The translations under genes were made by a program, and so were the position numbers. A stretch of 64,000 nucleotides of DNA. Origin: Thermasporomyces composti (GTDB lineage Bacteria; Actinomycetota; Actinomycetes; Propionibacteriales; Actinopolymorphaceae). The stretch spans positions 4,308,515 through 4,372,514 of the forward strand of contig NZ_QTUC01000001.1 of assembly GCF_003386795.1 (NCBI RefSeq). The letters run 5' to 3'. The notes beneath the pieces were generated by a model. It did no database searches. It saw only the letters and a list, made by a program, of their open reading frames with translations, and was not told where the DNA came from. Positions 44,419 to 57,655 of the stretch are shown here, in pieces; position 1 is the first letter of the stretch, and the number at the start of each line of letters is the position of its first letter.

Positions 44419-45387
44419 GTGACGCCCCGCAAGTCCGAGCGGCTCATGAACCTCGTCATCTGCTTGCTCGTGTCCCGACACTTCGTCCCCAAGGCCAAGC
44501 TCCGCCAGCTCGTGGAGGACTACCGCGAGCTGTCCACCGAGGCGTTCGAGAAGATGTTCGAACGCGACAAGGAGGAGCTGCGGGATCTCGGCATCCCCAT
44601 CGAGGTCGGGCCGGTGTCGTCGAGCTTCGACGACGAGGTCGGTTACCGGATCCGGCGCAGCGAGTTCGAGCTGCCGCCGCTGCGGTTCACCGCCGAGGAG
44701 GCGGCCGTGCTCGGTCTGGCGGCCCGCGTCTGGCAGCACGCGAGCCTCGCCGAGGCAACGTCCCACGCCGTCCTCAAGCTCGCCGCTGACGGCGCCGACA
44801 TCGACACCACCTCGCTGTCGGTCCTCGAACCCCGCCTCCCCGCCGGTGAGCCGGCGTTCGAGCCGCTGTGGCGCGCGGTGCGCACGAGAACCGTCGTCAC
44901 GTTCCACTACCGTCGCCCAGGCGCCAGCGGTCCGCAGCCTCGCACCCTCGAGCCGTGGGGCATCCTCAACTGGCGGGGCCGCTGGTACGTCGTCGGCCAC
45001 GATCGCGACCGTCAGGCGACTCGCATGTTCCGACTGTCGCGGATCGTTGGGCCGGCCCGGCTGATCGGCCGGCCCAACGCGTTCGTCGTTCCCGAGGGCG
45101 TGGACATCCGGGCCGAGGCAGCCCGACTCTCGCTGCCGGAGGAGCAGCGTCGTCTCGCCCGGATCCGCGTGCGGGCCGGGGCCTGCTACAGCCTGCGACG
45201 GCGAGCGCAGTCGGTGACCTCGGATGGACCCGACTGGGACATCGTCGAGGTGCCCTTCCACGACACCGTCGCCCTCGTCGAGGAGGTCGCCGGGTACGCC
45301 GCCGACGCCGTGGCGCTGGACCCGCCCGACGTCCGGGAGAGTGTCATCCAGCATCTGAAGGGCCTCCTGGTGGAGGCGGCACCGTGA
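44419..45387 (+). CDS. pafB: WYL-domain transcription activator PafB
   Basis: A 322-residue protein with an N-terminal winged helix (about 1-60, SERLMNLVICLLVSR) and a WYL domain (about 160-230, TVVTFHYRRPG and WGILNWRGRWYVVGHDRDR) with a WCX C-terminal part. In mycobacteria PafB and PafC form a heterodimer that activates DNA-damage genes independently of LexA, probably sensing nucleic acid through WYL. Its link with pupylation is genomic only. GTG 44419 has AGGAGGGGGG upstream. It overlaps pafC by four bases (GTGA). TACGGT at about 44353 is a plausible -10 for a leadered transcript. Confidence 0.94.
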   Translation: MTPRKSERLMNLVICLLVSRHFVPKAKLRQLVEDYRELSTEAFEKMFERDKEELRDLGIPIEVGPVSSSFDDEVGYRIRRSEFELPPLRFTAEEAAVLGLAARVWQHASLAEATSHAVLKLAADGADIDTTSLSVLEPRLPAGEPAFEPLWRAVRTRTVVTFHYRRPGASGPQPRTLEPWGILNWRGRWYVVGHDRDRQATRMFRLSRIVGPARLIGRPNAFVVPEGVDIRAEAARLSLPEEQRRLARIRVRAGACYSLRRRAQSVTSDGPDWDIVEVPFHDTVALVEEVAGYAADAVALDPPDVRESVIQHLKGLLVEAAP

Positions 45388-46373
45388 CCCCCCGTCAGTC
45401 CACCGGAGGAGCCAAAGCGCAAGTCCGTCGGCTCCTGGCGCTGCTGCCGTACCTGCTGGCCCACCCAGGTGCCCGGGTGGCCGACGTGGCGCGTGTCTTC
45501 GGAATCAGCGAGAAGCAGCTCGTCGCCGACCTCGGTGTGCTGTGGTTCTGTGGTCTGCCCGGCATGATGCCCGGCGACTACATCGAGGTCGACATGGACG
45601 CCGTGCACGGCGAAGGTGTCATCCACGTGTCCAACGCGGACTACCTCGCCCGCCCTCTCCGGCTGTCCGCCGACGAGGCGCTCGGGCTGCTCGTCGCGCT
45701 CCGCGTCCTCCGCGAGATGGGCCGCGAGAGTGAGCGGGAGCTGGTCGACCGCGTGATCGCTCGACTGGAGGAGGCGGTCGGTCACGGCGACAACGCCGTC
45801 GACAAGGTGGCGGTCCGCCTCGACAGCGTGGAGGACCCGGCGATCCGCACCGCCGTTCGCGACGCGCTCGACCAGAAACGTCGCCTTCACTTGCGCTACT
45901 GGGTTCCAGCCCGGGACGAGACCACCGAACGGGACGTCGACCCGATGCGCCTCGTCTTGGCCGACGGGTGGACCTACCTGGAGGGGTGGTGCCACAAGGC
46001 CAAGGACGTCCGGCTGTTCCGCCTCGACCGGATGGTCGAGGCCCGCGTACTCGACGAGCCGGCGAGCCCACCGCCGGACGCGCGACCTCGGGACCTGTCA
46101 CATGGGGCATTCCAGCCATCGGCGGCCACCGCGATGGCGACACTGGAGCTGGATCCCTCGGCGGCGTGGGTCGCTGAGTACTACCCGTGCGAGGAGGTCA
46201 CCGAGGCGGCCGATGGGTCGTTACGGGTCCGACTCCGAGTCGCGGATCCCCGTTGGCTTCGACGCCTCGCGCTGCGGCTGGGCGGCTCGGCCAGGATCGT
46301 CGAGCCGGCCGAGCTGGCGGACGCGGTCCGGGCGGACGCGGCCCGAGCGCTCGAGGCGTACGGGTCGGTGTGA
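45384..46373 (+). CDS. pafC: WYL-domain transcription activator PafC
   Basis: A 329-residue partner of PafB. The N-terminal winged helix (about 10-75, RRLLALLPYLLAHPGARVADVARVF) is followed by a WYL domain (about 155-215, KRRLHLRYWVPARDE and LADGWTYLEGWCHKAKDVRLFRLDRM) and a C-terminal WCX region. It differs from PafB in having the Y/W-rich strand YWVPAR typical of PafC. The GTG start lies inside the last codons of pafB, so the two are made together as one heterodimer. A 110-base gap leads to a small membrane-protein gene. Confidence 0.94.
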   Translation: MTPRQSTGGAKAQVRRLLALLPYLLAHPGARVADVARVFGISEKQLVADLGVLWFCGLPGMMPGDYIEVDMDAVHGEGVIHVSNADYLARPLRLSADEALGLLVALRVLREMGRESERELVDRVIARLEEAVGHGDNAVDKVAVRLDSVEDPAIRTAVRDALDQKRRLHLRYWVPARDETTERDVDPMRLVLADGWTYLEGWCHKAKDVRLFRLDRMVEARVLDEPASPPPDARPRDLSHGAFQPSAATAMATLELDPSAAWVAEYYPCEEVTEAADGSLRVRLRVADPRWLRRLALRLGGSARIVEPAELADAVRADAARALEAYGSV

Positions 46374-46471
46374 CAGGCGGAGCTGCCGCACCCACCTGGT
46401 CCAGCCTCGCCGGTCCTGGTGACCGTCGGACCCGCCAAGGTCACAAGTCGTCAGCGACCACCGAACGACGC

Positions 46472-46477
46472 TAGGGT
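46472..46477 (+). promoter_or_regulatory. -10 element TAGGGT of the small membrane-protein gene
   Basis: It ends 6 bases before GTG 46484. Confidence 0.45.
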
Positions 46478-46483
46478 TGCCGC

Positions 46484-46726
46484 GTGAGGTGGCTGCTCCT
46501 CTTCGGCGGGATCTTCCTTTTCGCCATCCTTTGGTTTGGCTATCTGGGGTGGTGGTTGTGGCAGAAGGTCACGGCACTCGCGGCCACCGCGGCCGAGCTT
46601 GAACGCGTGCTTGCCAGCGCCCCCTCCGCCCGCCAAGATGTCGGATCCAACGGCCATGCAGCCAAGCACCGCTTCGATGGTCGCGGGCCGCATCGCCGCC
46701 CGGCCGGGGCCGGTCAGCGCGGATGA
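46484..46726 (+). CDS. Small single-pass membrane protein, unknown
   Basis: An 80-residue protein between pafC and tatA. One strongly hydrophobic helix (about residues 3-27, LLLFGGIFLFAILWFGYL with WWLW) is followed by a helical stretch rich in Ala/Glu (KVTALAATAAELERVL) and then a basic, probably disordered tail. I do not recognise a named family. The N-in, single-helix layout resembles many actinobacterial short proteins in this position. Its -10 hexamer supports it being real, and the frame does not overlap other genes. A role near the Tat system is only suggested by location. The C-terminal tail beyond about residue 45 has weak coding character. Confidence 0.55.
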   Translation: MRWLLLFGGIFLFAILWFGYLGWWLWQKVTALAATAAELERVLASAPSARQDVGSNGHAAKHRFDGRGPHRRPAGAGQRG

Positions 46727-46796
46727 GCCCTGGTCCGGGGCCGACGGGCGAGCCAGGGCGTACCATCAACCGAGAACCGTCGACGAGAGGCCGACA

Positions 46797-47045
46797 ATGC
46801 CGAACCTTGGACCCACCGAGCTCATCATCATCGGAGTCGTTCTCGTACTGCTCTTCGGTGCGACCCGGCTGCCCCAGACCGCCAAGGGGCTCGGTCAGGC
46901 ATTGAAGATCTTCAAGAAGGAGATTCGCGACGACGACGAGCCGAAGGCGACCGCGCCGGCCGTCGAGCCGCAGCCGATCAACCAGGCTGGTACGGCGACC
47001 AGCACACAGCAGACCCAAGCGCAGTCGGTCAACGACTCTCAGTAA
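46797..47045 (+). CDS. tatA: Twin-arginine translocase subunit TatA
   Basis: An 82-residue pore-forming subunit of the Tat pathway, which exports folded proteins. It starts MPNLGPTELIIIGVVLVLLFG with one transmembrane helix, followed by the conserved hinge ATRLPQTAKGLGQALKIFKKEI, an amphipathic helix that lies on the membrane, and a charged, Gln/Thr-rich tail. ATG 46797 has GAGAGG upstream at 46784-46790. It precedes tatC by 79 bases. No tatB is seen in the window; actinobacteria usually carry it elsewhere. Confidence 0.93.
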   Translation: MPNLGPTELIIIGVVLVLLFGATRLPQTAKGLGQALKIFKKEIRDDDEPKATAPAVEPQPINQAGTATSTQQTQAQSVNDSQ

Positions 47046-47124
47046 CCGCGGCGCCAGGCACGACCGCGCTGCGCCGTCTGCCGCTTTCCTCCGCTGAGGT
47101 GCACCGGGCCAACCTGGGGGTGTC

Positions 47125-47991
47125 GTGAGCCTTTCTCTCCCGCGCCTGCGCGTGGGTCGTAGCCGCAAGCCGCCACCCGACCCCGAGGGGCGGATGACGC
47201 TTGTCGAGCACCTTCGGGAGCTGCGGTCGCGTCTGATCAAGTCAGTCGTGGCCCTCCTGCTCGGCATGGTGGTGGCGTGGTACTTCCGCGAGGCCATCTT
47301 CGACCTGCTCTCGAAGCCCCTCGTGGCGGCCATGGAGCAGATCGCCGAGGAGAAGGGCGTCGACGCCAAGCTGAACTTCGGCGGTGCCGCCAGCCCGCTC
47401 ATGATCATGCTCAAGATCTCGCTGGTGGCCGGCCTCGTGCTGTCGTGCCCGGTGTGGCTCTACCAGATCTGGGCGTTCATCGTCCCAGGGCTGCACCGGC
47501 ACGAGCGCAAGTACACGTTGCTGTTCCTGGGTTCCTCGGCACCGCTGTTCGTCGGCGGCATCTTGCTCGGCTACTGGGTCCTGCCCAGAGGTCTGGAGGT
47601 CCTGCTCAGCTTCACCCCGCCCGGGAGCCTCTTCGAGAACATCCTCAACATCGAGGAGTTCCTCTCGTTCGTCCTGCGGGTGCTGGTCGTCTTCGGGGTG
47701 GCCTTCCTCATCCCGGTGTTCGTCGTGCTGCTCAACCTCGTCGGCGTCCTCACCGGTGAGCGAATCGGCAGGTGGCGGTCGCCGATCATCTTCTTCATCT
47801 TCGTGTTCGCGGCCGTCGCGACGCCGACCGTCGACCCGATCACGATGCTGCTGCTGGCCATCCCGATGTGCATGCTGTTCCTCGCCTCGGAGATCATCGC
47901 GAGGATGTTCGACCGGCGGCGTCGGGCCCGTCTCATCGCCCAGGGCATCGACATCGATGCCATTCAGAACGCCGGTAAGGTCGACGACTGA
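47125..47991 (+). CDS. tatC: Twin-arginine translocase subunit TatC
   Basis: A 288-residue integral membrane protein with six helices that recognises the twin-arginine signal and recruits TatA. The N-terminal cytoplasmic motif MTLVEHLRELRSRLI is intact and carries the conserved glutamate that contacts the RR pair; VWLYQIWAFIVPGLHRHERKYT and PTVDPITMLLLAIPM are typical family blocks. The first 25 residues before the motif are a basic extension common in actinobacteria. GTG 47125 is the likely start but its ribosome site is weak, so the N-terminus may be later. It follows tatA and precedes a kinase gene. Confidence 0.95.
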   Translation: MSLSLPRLRVGRSRKPPPDPEGRMTLVEHLRELRSRLIKSVVALLLGMVVAWYFREAIFDLLSKPLVAAMEQIAEEKGVDAKLNFGGAASPLMIMLKISLVAGLVLSCPVWLYQIWAFIVPGLHRHERKYTLLFLGSSAPLFVGGILLGYWVLPRGLEVLLSFTPPGSLFENILNIEEFLSFVLRVLVVFGVAFLIPVFVVLLNLVGVLTGERIGRWRSPIIFFIFVFAAVATPTVDPITMLLLAIPMCMLFLASEIIARMFDRRRRARLIAQGIDIDAIQNAGKVDD

Positions 47992-48070
47992 CCGCCGGTG
48001 ACCGCGACCGAAGCTGATCCCTCGCCGGTGCCGGGCGGTGGTGCTGTCCCCATCGACACCCGCCGGGCGC

Positions 48071-48076
48071 TACGCT
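48071..48076 (+). promoter_or_regulatory. -10 element TACGCT of the diacylglycerol-kinase-like gene
   Basis: It ends 6 bases before GTG 48083. Confidence 0.5.
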
Positions 48077-48082
48077 CGCGGC

Positions 48083-48976
48083 GTGGCGCGTGAGATCGTC
48101 GTCCTCGTCAACCCGACGTCCGGGCGTGGACGTGGTGCCCGGTTGGCCGAACCTGTGACCGACCGGCTGCGTGAGGCTGGCCTCGACGCCCGGTGGGAGG
48201 CTGGTCGTGACGCGGCGGAGGCCGCGGACATGGCGCGGCGGGCCGTCGCCCGGGGCGTCGACGGCCTCGTCATCGTCGGCGGCGACGGAATGGTGCGGCT
48301 GGCCCTCGACGCGGTGGCGCAGACGTCGACACCACTGGGCGTGATTCCCGCGGGTACCGGGAACGACCTCGCCCGCGCGATCGGCATCCCCGTGCGGGAC
48401 CCGCTCGCCGCCGCAGACATCGTCGTCGCCGGATTCACCCGCTCCCACGACCTGGGCCGCACCCCCGACGGGTGGTTCGCGACCGTGCTGTGCGCGGGAT
48501 TCGACTCGCGAGTGGCCGAGCGTATGCAGACGATGACGTGGCCGCGCGGACGCATGCGCTACGACGTCGCCGTGCTCGCCGAGCTCGGCCGCTTCCGCAC
48601 CCAGCACTTCGTCCTCGACCTGGACGGCGAGGAGGAGCACGCCAACGCGTTGCTCGTCGCGGTCGGCGTGACACGCTCCTACGGCGGAGGTCTGCGCATC
48701 TGCGAGGGCGCCGACCCGACCGACGGCATGCTCGACGTCACGGTCGTTGGCGCGATCCGCCGGCGGGAGCTCGTCTGGATGTTCCCCAAGCTCAGCAAGG
48801 GCACGCACGTCGGACATCCGGCGCTGACGACCTACCGCGCCAAGAAGGTCACCCTCTCGTCCGACGACGTGACCGCCTACGCCGACGGCGAGCCCGTGGC
48901 GCCGCTGCCGCTGACCGTCGAATGCGTGCCCGGAGCCCTCCAGGTCTTCGCCCCACCGCCGCCGGAGACGCGCTGA
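48083..48976 (+). CDS. Diacylglycerol/lipid kinase family protein
   Basis: A 297-residue member of the diacylglycerol kinase catalytic-domain family (DgkB/YegS-like), which phosphorylates lipids or, in some members, other hydroxyl substrates. The nucleotide-binding loop reads VNPTSGRGRG (about 9-18) and the second glycine-rich motif IVGGDGMVRLAL and PAGTGNDLAR (about 66-102) are characteristic. GTG 48083 is chosen because it follows the -10 hexamer; in-frame codons up to 48038 are less likely. The position between tatC and the SKI2 helicase is standard in actinobacteria. The lipid is not known. Confidence 0.88.
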   Translation: MAREIVVLVNPTSGRGRGARLAEPVTDRLREAGLDARWEAGRDAAEAADMARRAVARGVDGLVIVGGDGMVRLALDAVAQTSTPLGVIPAGTGNDLARAIGIPVRDPLAAADIVVAGFTRSHDLGRTPDGWFATVLCAGFDSRVAERMQTMTWPRGRMRYDVAVLAELGRFRTQHFVLDLDGEEEHANALLVAVGVTRSYGGGLRICEGADPTDGMLDVTVVGAIRRRELVWMFPKLSKGTHVGHPALTTYRAKKVTLSSDDVTAYADGEPVAPLPLTVECVPGALQVFAPPPPETR

Positions 48977-49100
48977 CGCGCCTTCGGCTGCTCGACAACT
49001 TTGCTCCGCCAAACGGCCACGCACTGGGACGAATCAGGCGATGCGCGCGCAACCTCGCGACGGTGAGGGATGCCCACGCGAGCGCGGGGGAGCCAGGCCG

Positions 49101-49106
49101 TAGCCT
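49101..49106 (+). promoter_or_regulatory. -10 element TAGCCT of the helicase gene
   Basis: It ends 7 bases before ATG 49114. Confidence 0.5.
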
Positions 49107-49113
49107 GGGAGCC

Positions 49114-53345
<4,232 letters not shown>

Positions 53346-53453
53346 TCAGCGCCCTTCGACAGTCTGGGTACACGTCGGTCTGGCACACCCTCGGTTCGCG
53401 TTTGGTCCGGCCGTCAGGTCGGGCCAGACGCGCCGGGGCCGGACGCCCCTGAC

Positions 53454-54374
53454 TCACACGGCAGCGAGCGTGCTCACCAGTCGGGTGGCCGACCCGCCCA
53501 GACGCCACTGGTCAACGAGACGTTGCCACCTCTCCAGGTCAGCCGGCTCACGGGGGAGCGCCTGGTCGATGTCGGGAAGGTCCACGTCGGTCGCGACTCG
53601 CACCACGTCGCGGGCGGCTGCGAGATAGTCCGCGGCTTGTTGGATCTTGGCGCGCAGGCTGGGTGCCATTCCACTGGCGTCATCACCAGCCGCGGCGATG
53701 ATGGCATCGATGTCGCCGTAGCGTCCCACCAGGGACGCGGCCGTCTTCTCGCCAACGCCGGGGACCCCTGGCAGGCCGTCGGAGGGATCCCCGCGCAACA
53801 GGGCGAAGTCGGCGTAGTGGCGGGCGGGGACCCCGTACTTGCGCTGCACCCACTCCTCGTCGACGACCTGCAGGTTCCCCACGCCCCGCGCGGTGTAGAG
53901 GACGCGGACGCCGCGTTCGTCGTCGACGACCTGGAACAGGTCTCGATCGCCGGTCACGACGTCGACCGGCATGTGGGCGCGGGCCGCCAACGTGCCGATC
54001 ACGTCGTCGGCCTCGTAGCCGGGCGCGCCGACGACCGCGATGCCGAGCGCGTCGAGCGCCTGCCGGATCAGCGGGACCTGGACCTCCAGGGCGGGCGGTA
54101 CCTCCTCGAGGTCCGGTCCCTCCGGCATTCGCAAGGCCACCCGGTGTGCCTTGTAGCTGGGCACCAGCCGCACCCGCCACGCCGGGCGCCAGTCGTCGTC
54201 CCAGCACGCGACCAGGTGGGTCGGCTTGTGGTCGCCGACCAGGCGAGTGAGGAAGTCGAGCAGTCCGCGCACGGCGTTGACCGGTGTCCCATCGGGCGCG
54301 CGAAGCGACTCGGGGACGCCATAGAACGCACGAAAGTAGAGCGACGCCGTGTCGAGGAGCAGTAGCTTGGGCAC
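53454..54374 (-). CDS. 5'-3' exonuclease (flap-endonuclease type)
   Basis: A 306-residue nuclease of the PolA N-terminal/FEN family without a polymerase. The metal-binding acidic residues are in LLLDTASLYFRAF, GYEADDVIGTLA, TGDRDLFQVV and GDPSDGLPGVPGVGEKTA; the last includes the helix-hairpin-helix that binds DNA. It should trim 5' flaps or RNA primers alongside DNA polymerase I, and is common as a stand-alone copy in actinobacteria. GTG 54374 is chosen because the family starts VPKLLLLD and CACGAT ends 6 bases upstream. It is divergent from the M24 peptidase and convergent with gdhA. Confidence 0.92.
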   Translation of the reverse strand: MPKLLLLDTASLYFRAFYGVPESLRAPDGTPVNAVRGLLDFLTRLVGDHKPTHLVACWDDDWRPAWRVRLVPSYKAHRVALRMPEGPDLEEVPPALEVQVPLIRQALDALGIAVVGAPGYEADDVIGTLAARAHMPVDVVTGDRDLFQVVDDERGVRVLYTARGVGNLQVVDEEWVQRKYGVPARHYADFALLRGDPSDGLPGVPGVGEKTAASLVGRYGDIDAIIAAAGDDASGMAPSLRAKIQQAADYLAAARDVVRVATDVDLPDIDQALPREPADLERWQRLVDQWRLGGSATRLVSTLAAV

Positions 54375-54450
54375 CTCGCCATCGTGGCACAGGCGGGGGA
54401 CATCGCCTGGTCCACAGCGTGGCCGGACGACGGAGTCGAAGCGCACCCCC

Positions 54451-54456
54451 TACAGT
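54451..54456 (+). promoter_or_regulatory. -10 element TACAGT of the M24 peptidase gene
   Basis: It ends 7 bases before GTG 54464. Confidence 0.5.
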
Positions 54457-54463
54457 GATCCGC

Positions 54464-55591
54464 GTGACATCCGCCGTACCGACCACCGACCTGCGTGCCC
54501 GCCTCGATCGCGCCCGCTCGGGCGCGGCGTCGTCCGGACTCGACGCGCTGCTGATCTCGCCCGGACCAGACCTGCGGTACCTCACCGGCTACGACGCCAA
54601 GCCGCTCGAACGCCTCACGTGCCTGATCGTGCCCGCCTCGGGCGAACCGACCCTCGTCGTGCCCGCGCTGGAGAAGCCAGCCGCCGAGGCCGCCGGCGTG
54701 GAGGCGCTCGACGTGGAGCTGGTGTCCTGGCAGGAGACCGACGACCCGTACGCGCTGGTGGCCAAGCTGCTGCCGGGCGACGTCCGCGCCGTGGGAGTCG
54801 ACAACCGCATGTGGGCGGAGAAGGTGCTGGCGTTGCGCGCCGCCCTGCCCGGCGTCGAGCAGCGACTGGCCGGTGACGTGCTGCGCGAGCTTCGCATGCG
54901 CAAGTCGCCGGCGGAGGTCGCGGCCCTGCGGGAGGCGGCCGCGGCGATCGACCGGGTGCACGCCCGGATCGAGGAATGGCTACGGCCCGGTCGCACGGAG
55001 CGGGAGGTCGGCCGGGACATCTACGACGCGATCCTGGCCGAGGGGCACGTCCAGGTCGACTTCGTGATCGTCGGCTCCGGTCCCAACTCGGCGTCTCCCC
55101 ACCACGAGCTCTCCGACCGGGTGATCGAGCCGGGCGACCCCGTCGTCGTGGACATCGGGGGCACCACCGCGGCCGGCTACTGCTCCGACGAGACCCGCAC
55201 CTACGTCGCGGGAGGCGAGCCACCGGAGGAGCTGCTGCGCTACTACCAGGTGCTCGAGCGGGCCCAACAGGCCGCGCGCGCCCAGGTGCGGCCCGGCGTG
55301 ACGGCCGAGTCGGTGGACGCCGCCGCTCGGGATGTCATCACCGCGGCCGGATACGGCCCCGCGTTCATCCACCGCACCGGTCACGGAATTGGCCTCGAAA
55401 GCCACGAACACCCCTACATCGTCGCGGGCAACACGCTCCGGCTCGAGCCTGGCATGACGTTCTCTGTCGAGCCCGGCATCTACCTCGAAGGCCGCCACGG
55501 CGCCCGGATCGAGGACATCGTGGTGGTGACCGAGGACGGCGGTGAGTCGCTCAACCACCGTCCGCGCGGGCTGCGAGTCGTCGGTGGCTGA
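54464..55591 (+). CDS. M24-family Xaa-Pro peptidase
   Basis: A 375-residue metallopeptidase with the creatinase/aminopeptidase P fold. The N-terminal domain (about 1-130) precedes the pita-bread domain; metal ligands lie in VVVDIGGTTAAGYCSDETRTY (D near 232 and D243), the histidine of HRTGHGIGLESHEHP (about 307-321), and E in FSVEPGIYLEGRHGARIED. It should cut peptides with proline in the second position, such as collagen-like or self-derived peptides, in the cytoplasm. GTG 54464 follows the -10 hexamer. It precedes an AsnC-type regulator by 33 bases. Confidence 0.92.
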   Translation: MTSAVPTTDLRARLDRARSGAASSGLDALLISPGPDLRYLTGYDAKPLERLTCLIVPASGEPTLVVPALEKPAAEAAGVEALDVELVSWQETDDPYALVAKLLPGDVRAVGVDNRMWAEKVLALRAALPGVEQRLAGDVLRELRMRKSPAEVAALREAAAAIDRVHARIEEWLRPGRTEREVGRDIYDAILAEGHVQVDFVIVGSGPNSASPHHELSDRVIEPGDPVVVDIGGTTAAGYCSDETRTYVAGGEPPEELLRYYQVLERAQQAARAQVRPGVTAESVDAAARDVITAAGYGPAFIHRTGHGIGLESHEHPYIVAGNTLRLEPGMTFSVEPGIYLEGRHGARIEDIVVVTEDGGESLNHRPRGLRVVGG

Positions 55592-55611
55592 CCGGTCCGG
55601 CCTCGGCGCGG

Positions 55612-55617
55612 TACGGT
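55612..55617 (+). promoter_or_regulatory. -10 element TACGGT of the AsnC-type gene
   Basis: It ends 7 bases before GTG 55625. Confidence 0.5.
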
Positions 55618-55624
55618 GACCGGC

Positions 55625-56065
55625 GTGGAGCAGATCGACCGCCAGATCGTCCGGCTGCTCGCCCGTAATGGCCGGATGTCCTACACGGACCTGGGCAAGG
55701 AGACGGGTCTGTCGACGTCCGCCGTCCACCAGCGGGTCCGTCGCCTGGAGCAGCGCGGCATCATCAAGGGCTACACGGCGGTCCTCGACTACGAGGCACT
55801 GGGTCTGCCGTTGACGGCCTTTGTTTCCATCAAGCCGATCGACCCGAGCCAGCCCGACGACTCACCGGAGCTGCTGGTCGACATCCCCGAGATCGAGGCC
55901 TGCCACTCAGTCGCGGGCGACGAGAACTACATCCTCAAGGTTCGTGTCGCCAGCCCGAGCGCACTGGAGGAGCTGCTCGCGCGGATCCGCGCCAAAGCCA
56001 ATGTCTCGACACGGACGATCGTCGTCTTGTCCACGCCGTACGAGCAACGTGCGCCCGCGATCTGA
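55625..56065 (+). CDS. Lrp/AsnC-family regulator
   Basis: A 146-residue leucine-responsive-type regulator. The helix-turn-helix is at about residues 5-50 (DRQIVRLLARNGRMSYTDLGKETGLSTSAVHQRVRRLE), followed by the RAM ligand-binding domain (about 70-145, EIEACHSVAGDENYILKVRVAS). Amino acids usually act as its effectors and octamers wrap DNA. It lies next to the M24 peptidase, so regulation by free amino acids is plausible. GTG 55625 is fixed by the -10; an in-frame GTG at 55616 lies inside that hexamer. The gap to the next gene is 73 bases. Confidence 0.9.
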   Translation: MEQIDRQIVRLLARNGRMSYTDLGKETGLSTSAVHQRVRRLEQRGIIKGYTAVLDYEALGLPLTAFVSIKPIDPSQPDDSPELLVDIPEIEACHSVAGDENYILKVRVASPSALEELLARIRAKANVSTRTIVVLSTPYEQRAPAI

Positions 56066-56138
56066 GGCGCGTCCCGGCACGGCGACTCCACGGCAAGCCC
56101 GGCCCGGGAGGCAGGCGTCGGCGCGAGCAGCCACCAAG

Positions 56139-57179
56139 ATGTTCGTGCACGCGATCCCAGGCCTGGCACCCCAGGTGCGGCGGGAGCTCGCCAACCTCCC
56201 TGGCGTCCGGGTGAGTGACGTCGGCAACGACGGGCGGTCGGACGTCATCCTCTGCGAGGTGACGCCGGGGCGGGAGGCCGACCTGCTGCGCCTGCGCACG
56301 ATCGAGGACGCCTTCGTCGAAGTCGGGCGGACCCTGCGGTCGGAAGGGGACCGGCCGACGTGGATCGCCCGACGTGTGGTGAGGCCAGCGCAGCTGACCG
56401 CAGGACTTGAGCTGTGGCGGGCCGGTGCTGGTCGGCAACGTGCTCGCACCGCACCGCTGACCTACCGAGTGGTCACCCGGGTCTTGCAGGAGCGGACCTG
56501 GCGGCGCACGCAGCTGCGGCACGCGGCCGAGCAGGTGGTCTCCAAGCTGAGGCCGAGGTGGCGGATCGCCGACCCGGCGGCTCTCGAGGTGTGGGTCCTG
56601 GAGTACACCCGTGGTCGTTTCGTCGCCGGTGTCCGGCTCACGACCGCGCGCACTCGACAGCATGGCGGCCGAGCGGTGGAGCGCCCCGGTGCCCTGCGGC
56701 CGACCGTGGCCGCCGCCATGGTGGCGCTGGGTGAGCCAGTCGACCGTCGCGCCCAACGGGTCCTGCTCGATCCGTGCTGTGGATCAGGCACCATCCTCGT
56801 TGAGGCGTGCGCCACGGGTTGGACGGTCGAGGGACGCGACATCGACCCCGCCGCTGTGGCGACAAGCCGTCACAACGCCTCTGGCGCGCGGGTGTTGCGA
56901 GGAGACGCTCGTTCGCTCGATCTTCCCGACGCGTCGGTCGACGCGTGCGTGTCCAACCTGCCCTTCGGCCGCCAGTACACCGTGCCTCGTGACACCCGCA
57001 CGTGGCTTCGCCAGGTGCTGGGGGAGATGGCGCGGGTCACTCGCCCTGGCGGGCGGGTTGTGCTCCTGGTACCGGACATTCCACAGGACGTGGTCCCGGC
57101 CGAGCTACGACGACGCGACCGGCTGCGGTTGCGGCTGCTCGGCGTGACCACAGCGATCTGGGTCTTCCAACGACGATGA
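56139..57179 (+). CDS. RNA methyltransferase, Trm14/RlmL-like
   Basis: A 346-residue SAM methyltransferase of the THUMP-associated type. The N-terminal part (about 1-150; MFVHAIPGLAPQVRRELANL, RLRTIEDAFVEVGR) resembles the small RNA-binding module that precedes the catalytic domain in N2-guanine methyltransferases. The catalytic domain has the SAM loop LLDPCCGSGTILVEA (about 207-221) and the target-base motif SNLPFGRQ, a variant of NPPYG. Probable product is m2G or related in tRNA or rRNA. ATG 56139 is taken as the start; an earlier GTG at 56050 would extend it by 30 low-complexity residues and overlap the AsnC gene. Confidence 0.82.
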   Translation: MFVHAIPGLAPQVRRELANLPGVRVSDVGNDGRSDVILCEVTPGREADLLRLRTIEDAFVEVGRTLRSEGDRPTWIARRVVRPAQLTAGLELWRAGAGRQRARTAPLTYRVVTRVLQERTWRRTQLRHAAEQVVSKLRPRWRIADPAALEVWVLEYTRGRFVAGVRLTTARTRQHGGRAVERPGALRPTVAAAMVALGEPVDRRAQRVLLDPCCGSGTILVEACATGWTVEGRDIDPAAVATSRHNASGARVLRGDARSLDLPDASVDACVSNLPFGRQYTVPRDTRTWLRQVLGEMARVTRPGGRVVLLVPDIPQDVVPAELRRRDRLRLRLLGVTTAIWVFQRR

Positions 57180-57655
57180 CGAGTCCTCCGCAGGTGCCCA
57201 CCGTCGCCCCCACGGTGGCCACGCCTGGGACGCTTCCCCTGTCCATCCGCACCCAGACAGTGGCGATCGGTGGGTGGCGAGTGGGCGCCGGGAGTCGGGC
57301 CATGACCTTCGGATCCCTCGTCGGATCCCTGTGGTGCGGCGTCGACGACGGTGGCCGCCCGTGGTAGGTCGGACGGGGGTAGGGTCCGGGTGCAACCACG
57401 ACGCGCTGGTCACGACCCCACGGGCGGCTCACGTCGCTGGAACGGCGAGACTCTCCCTCCGACGAGCCGCTGCCACTCACGGACGCGTGGGATGCCCCGT
57501 GGGCGACGCCCGTTCCGGTCGGTGAGGCGGTGAGGTGGCCTTCGAACAGTGGACGAGGGACGGCCGGCTCTGGCACCCCACGTGGCGGGATCCGCGCCAG
57601 GACCTCGCTCCAGACTCGGTGAGTCGCAACCCTTTGCGTGAGAGGTGGTCACGAC
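57180..57655 (+). other. Gap before the GH4 gene, no gene seen
   Basis: A 476-base stretch between the methyltransferase and GH4 genes. Short open frames exist on both strands but none shows a recognisable protein or a good start. TAGGGT at about 57380 could be a -10. AGAGGTGG at 57641-57648 is the ribosome site of the next gene. Confidence 0.5.
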
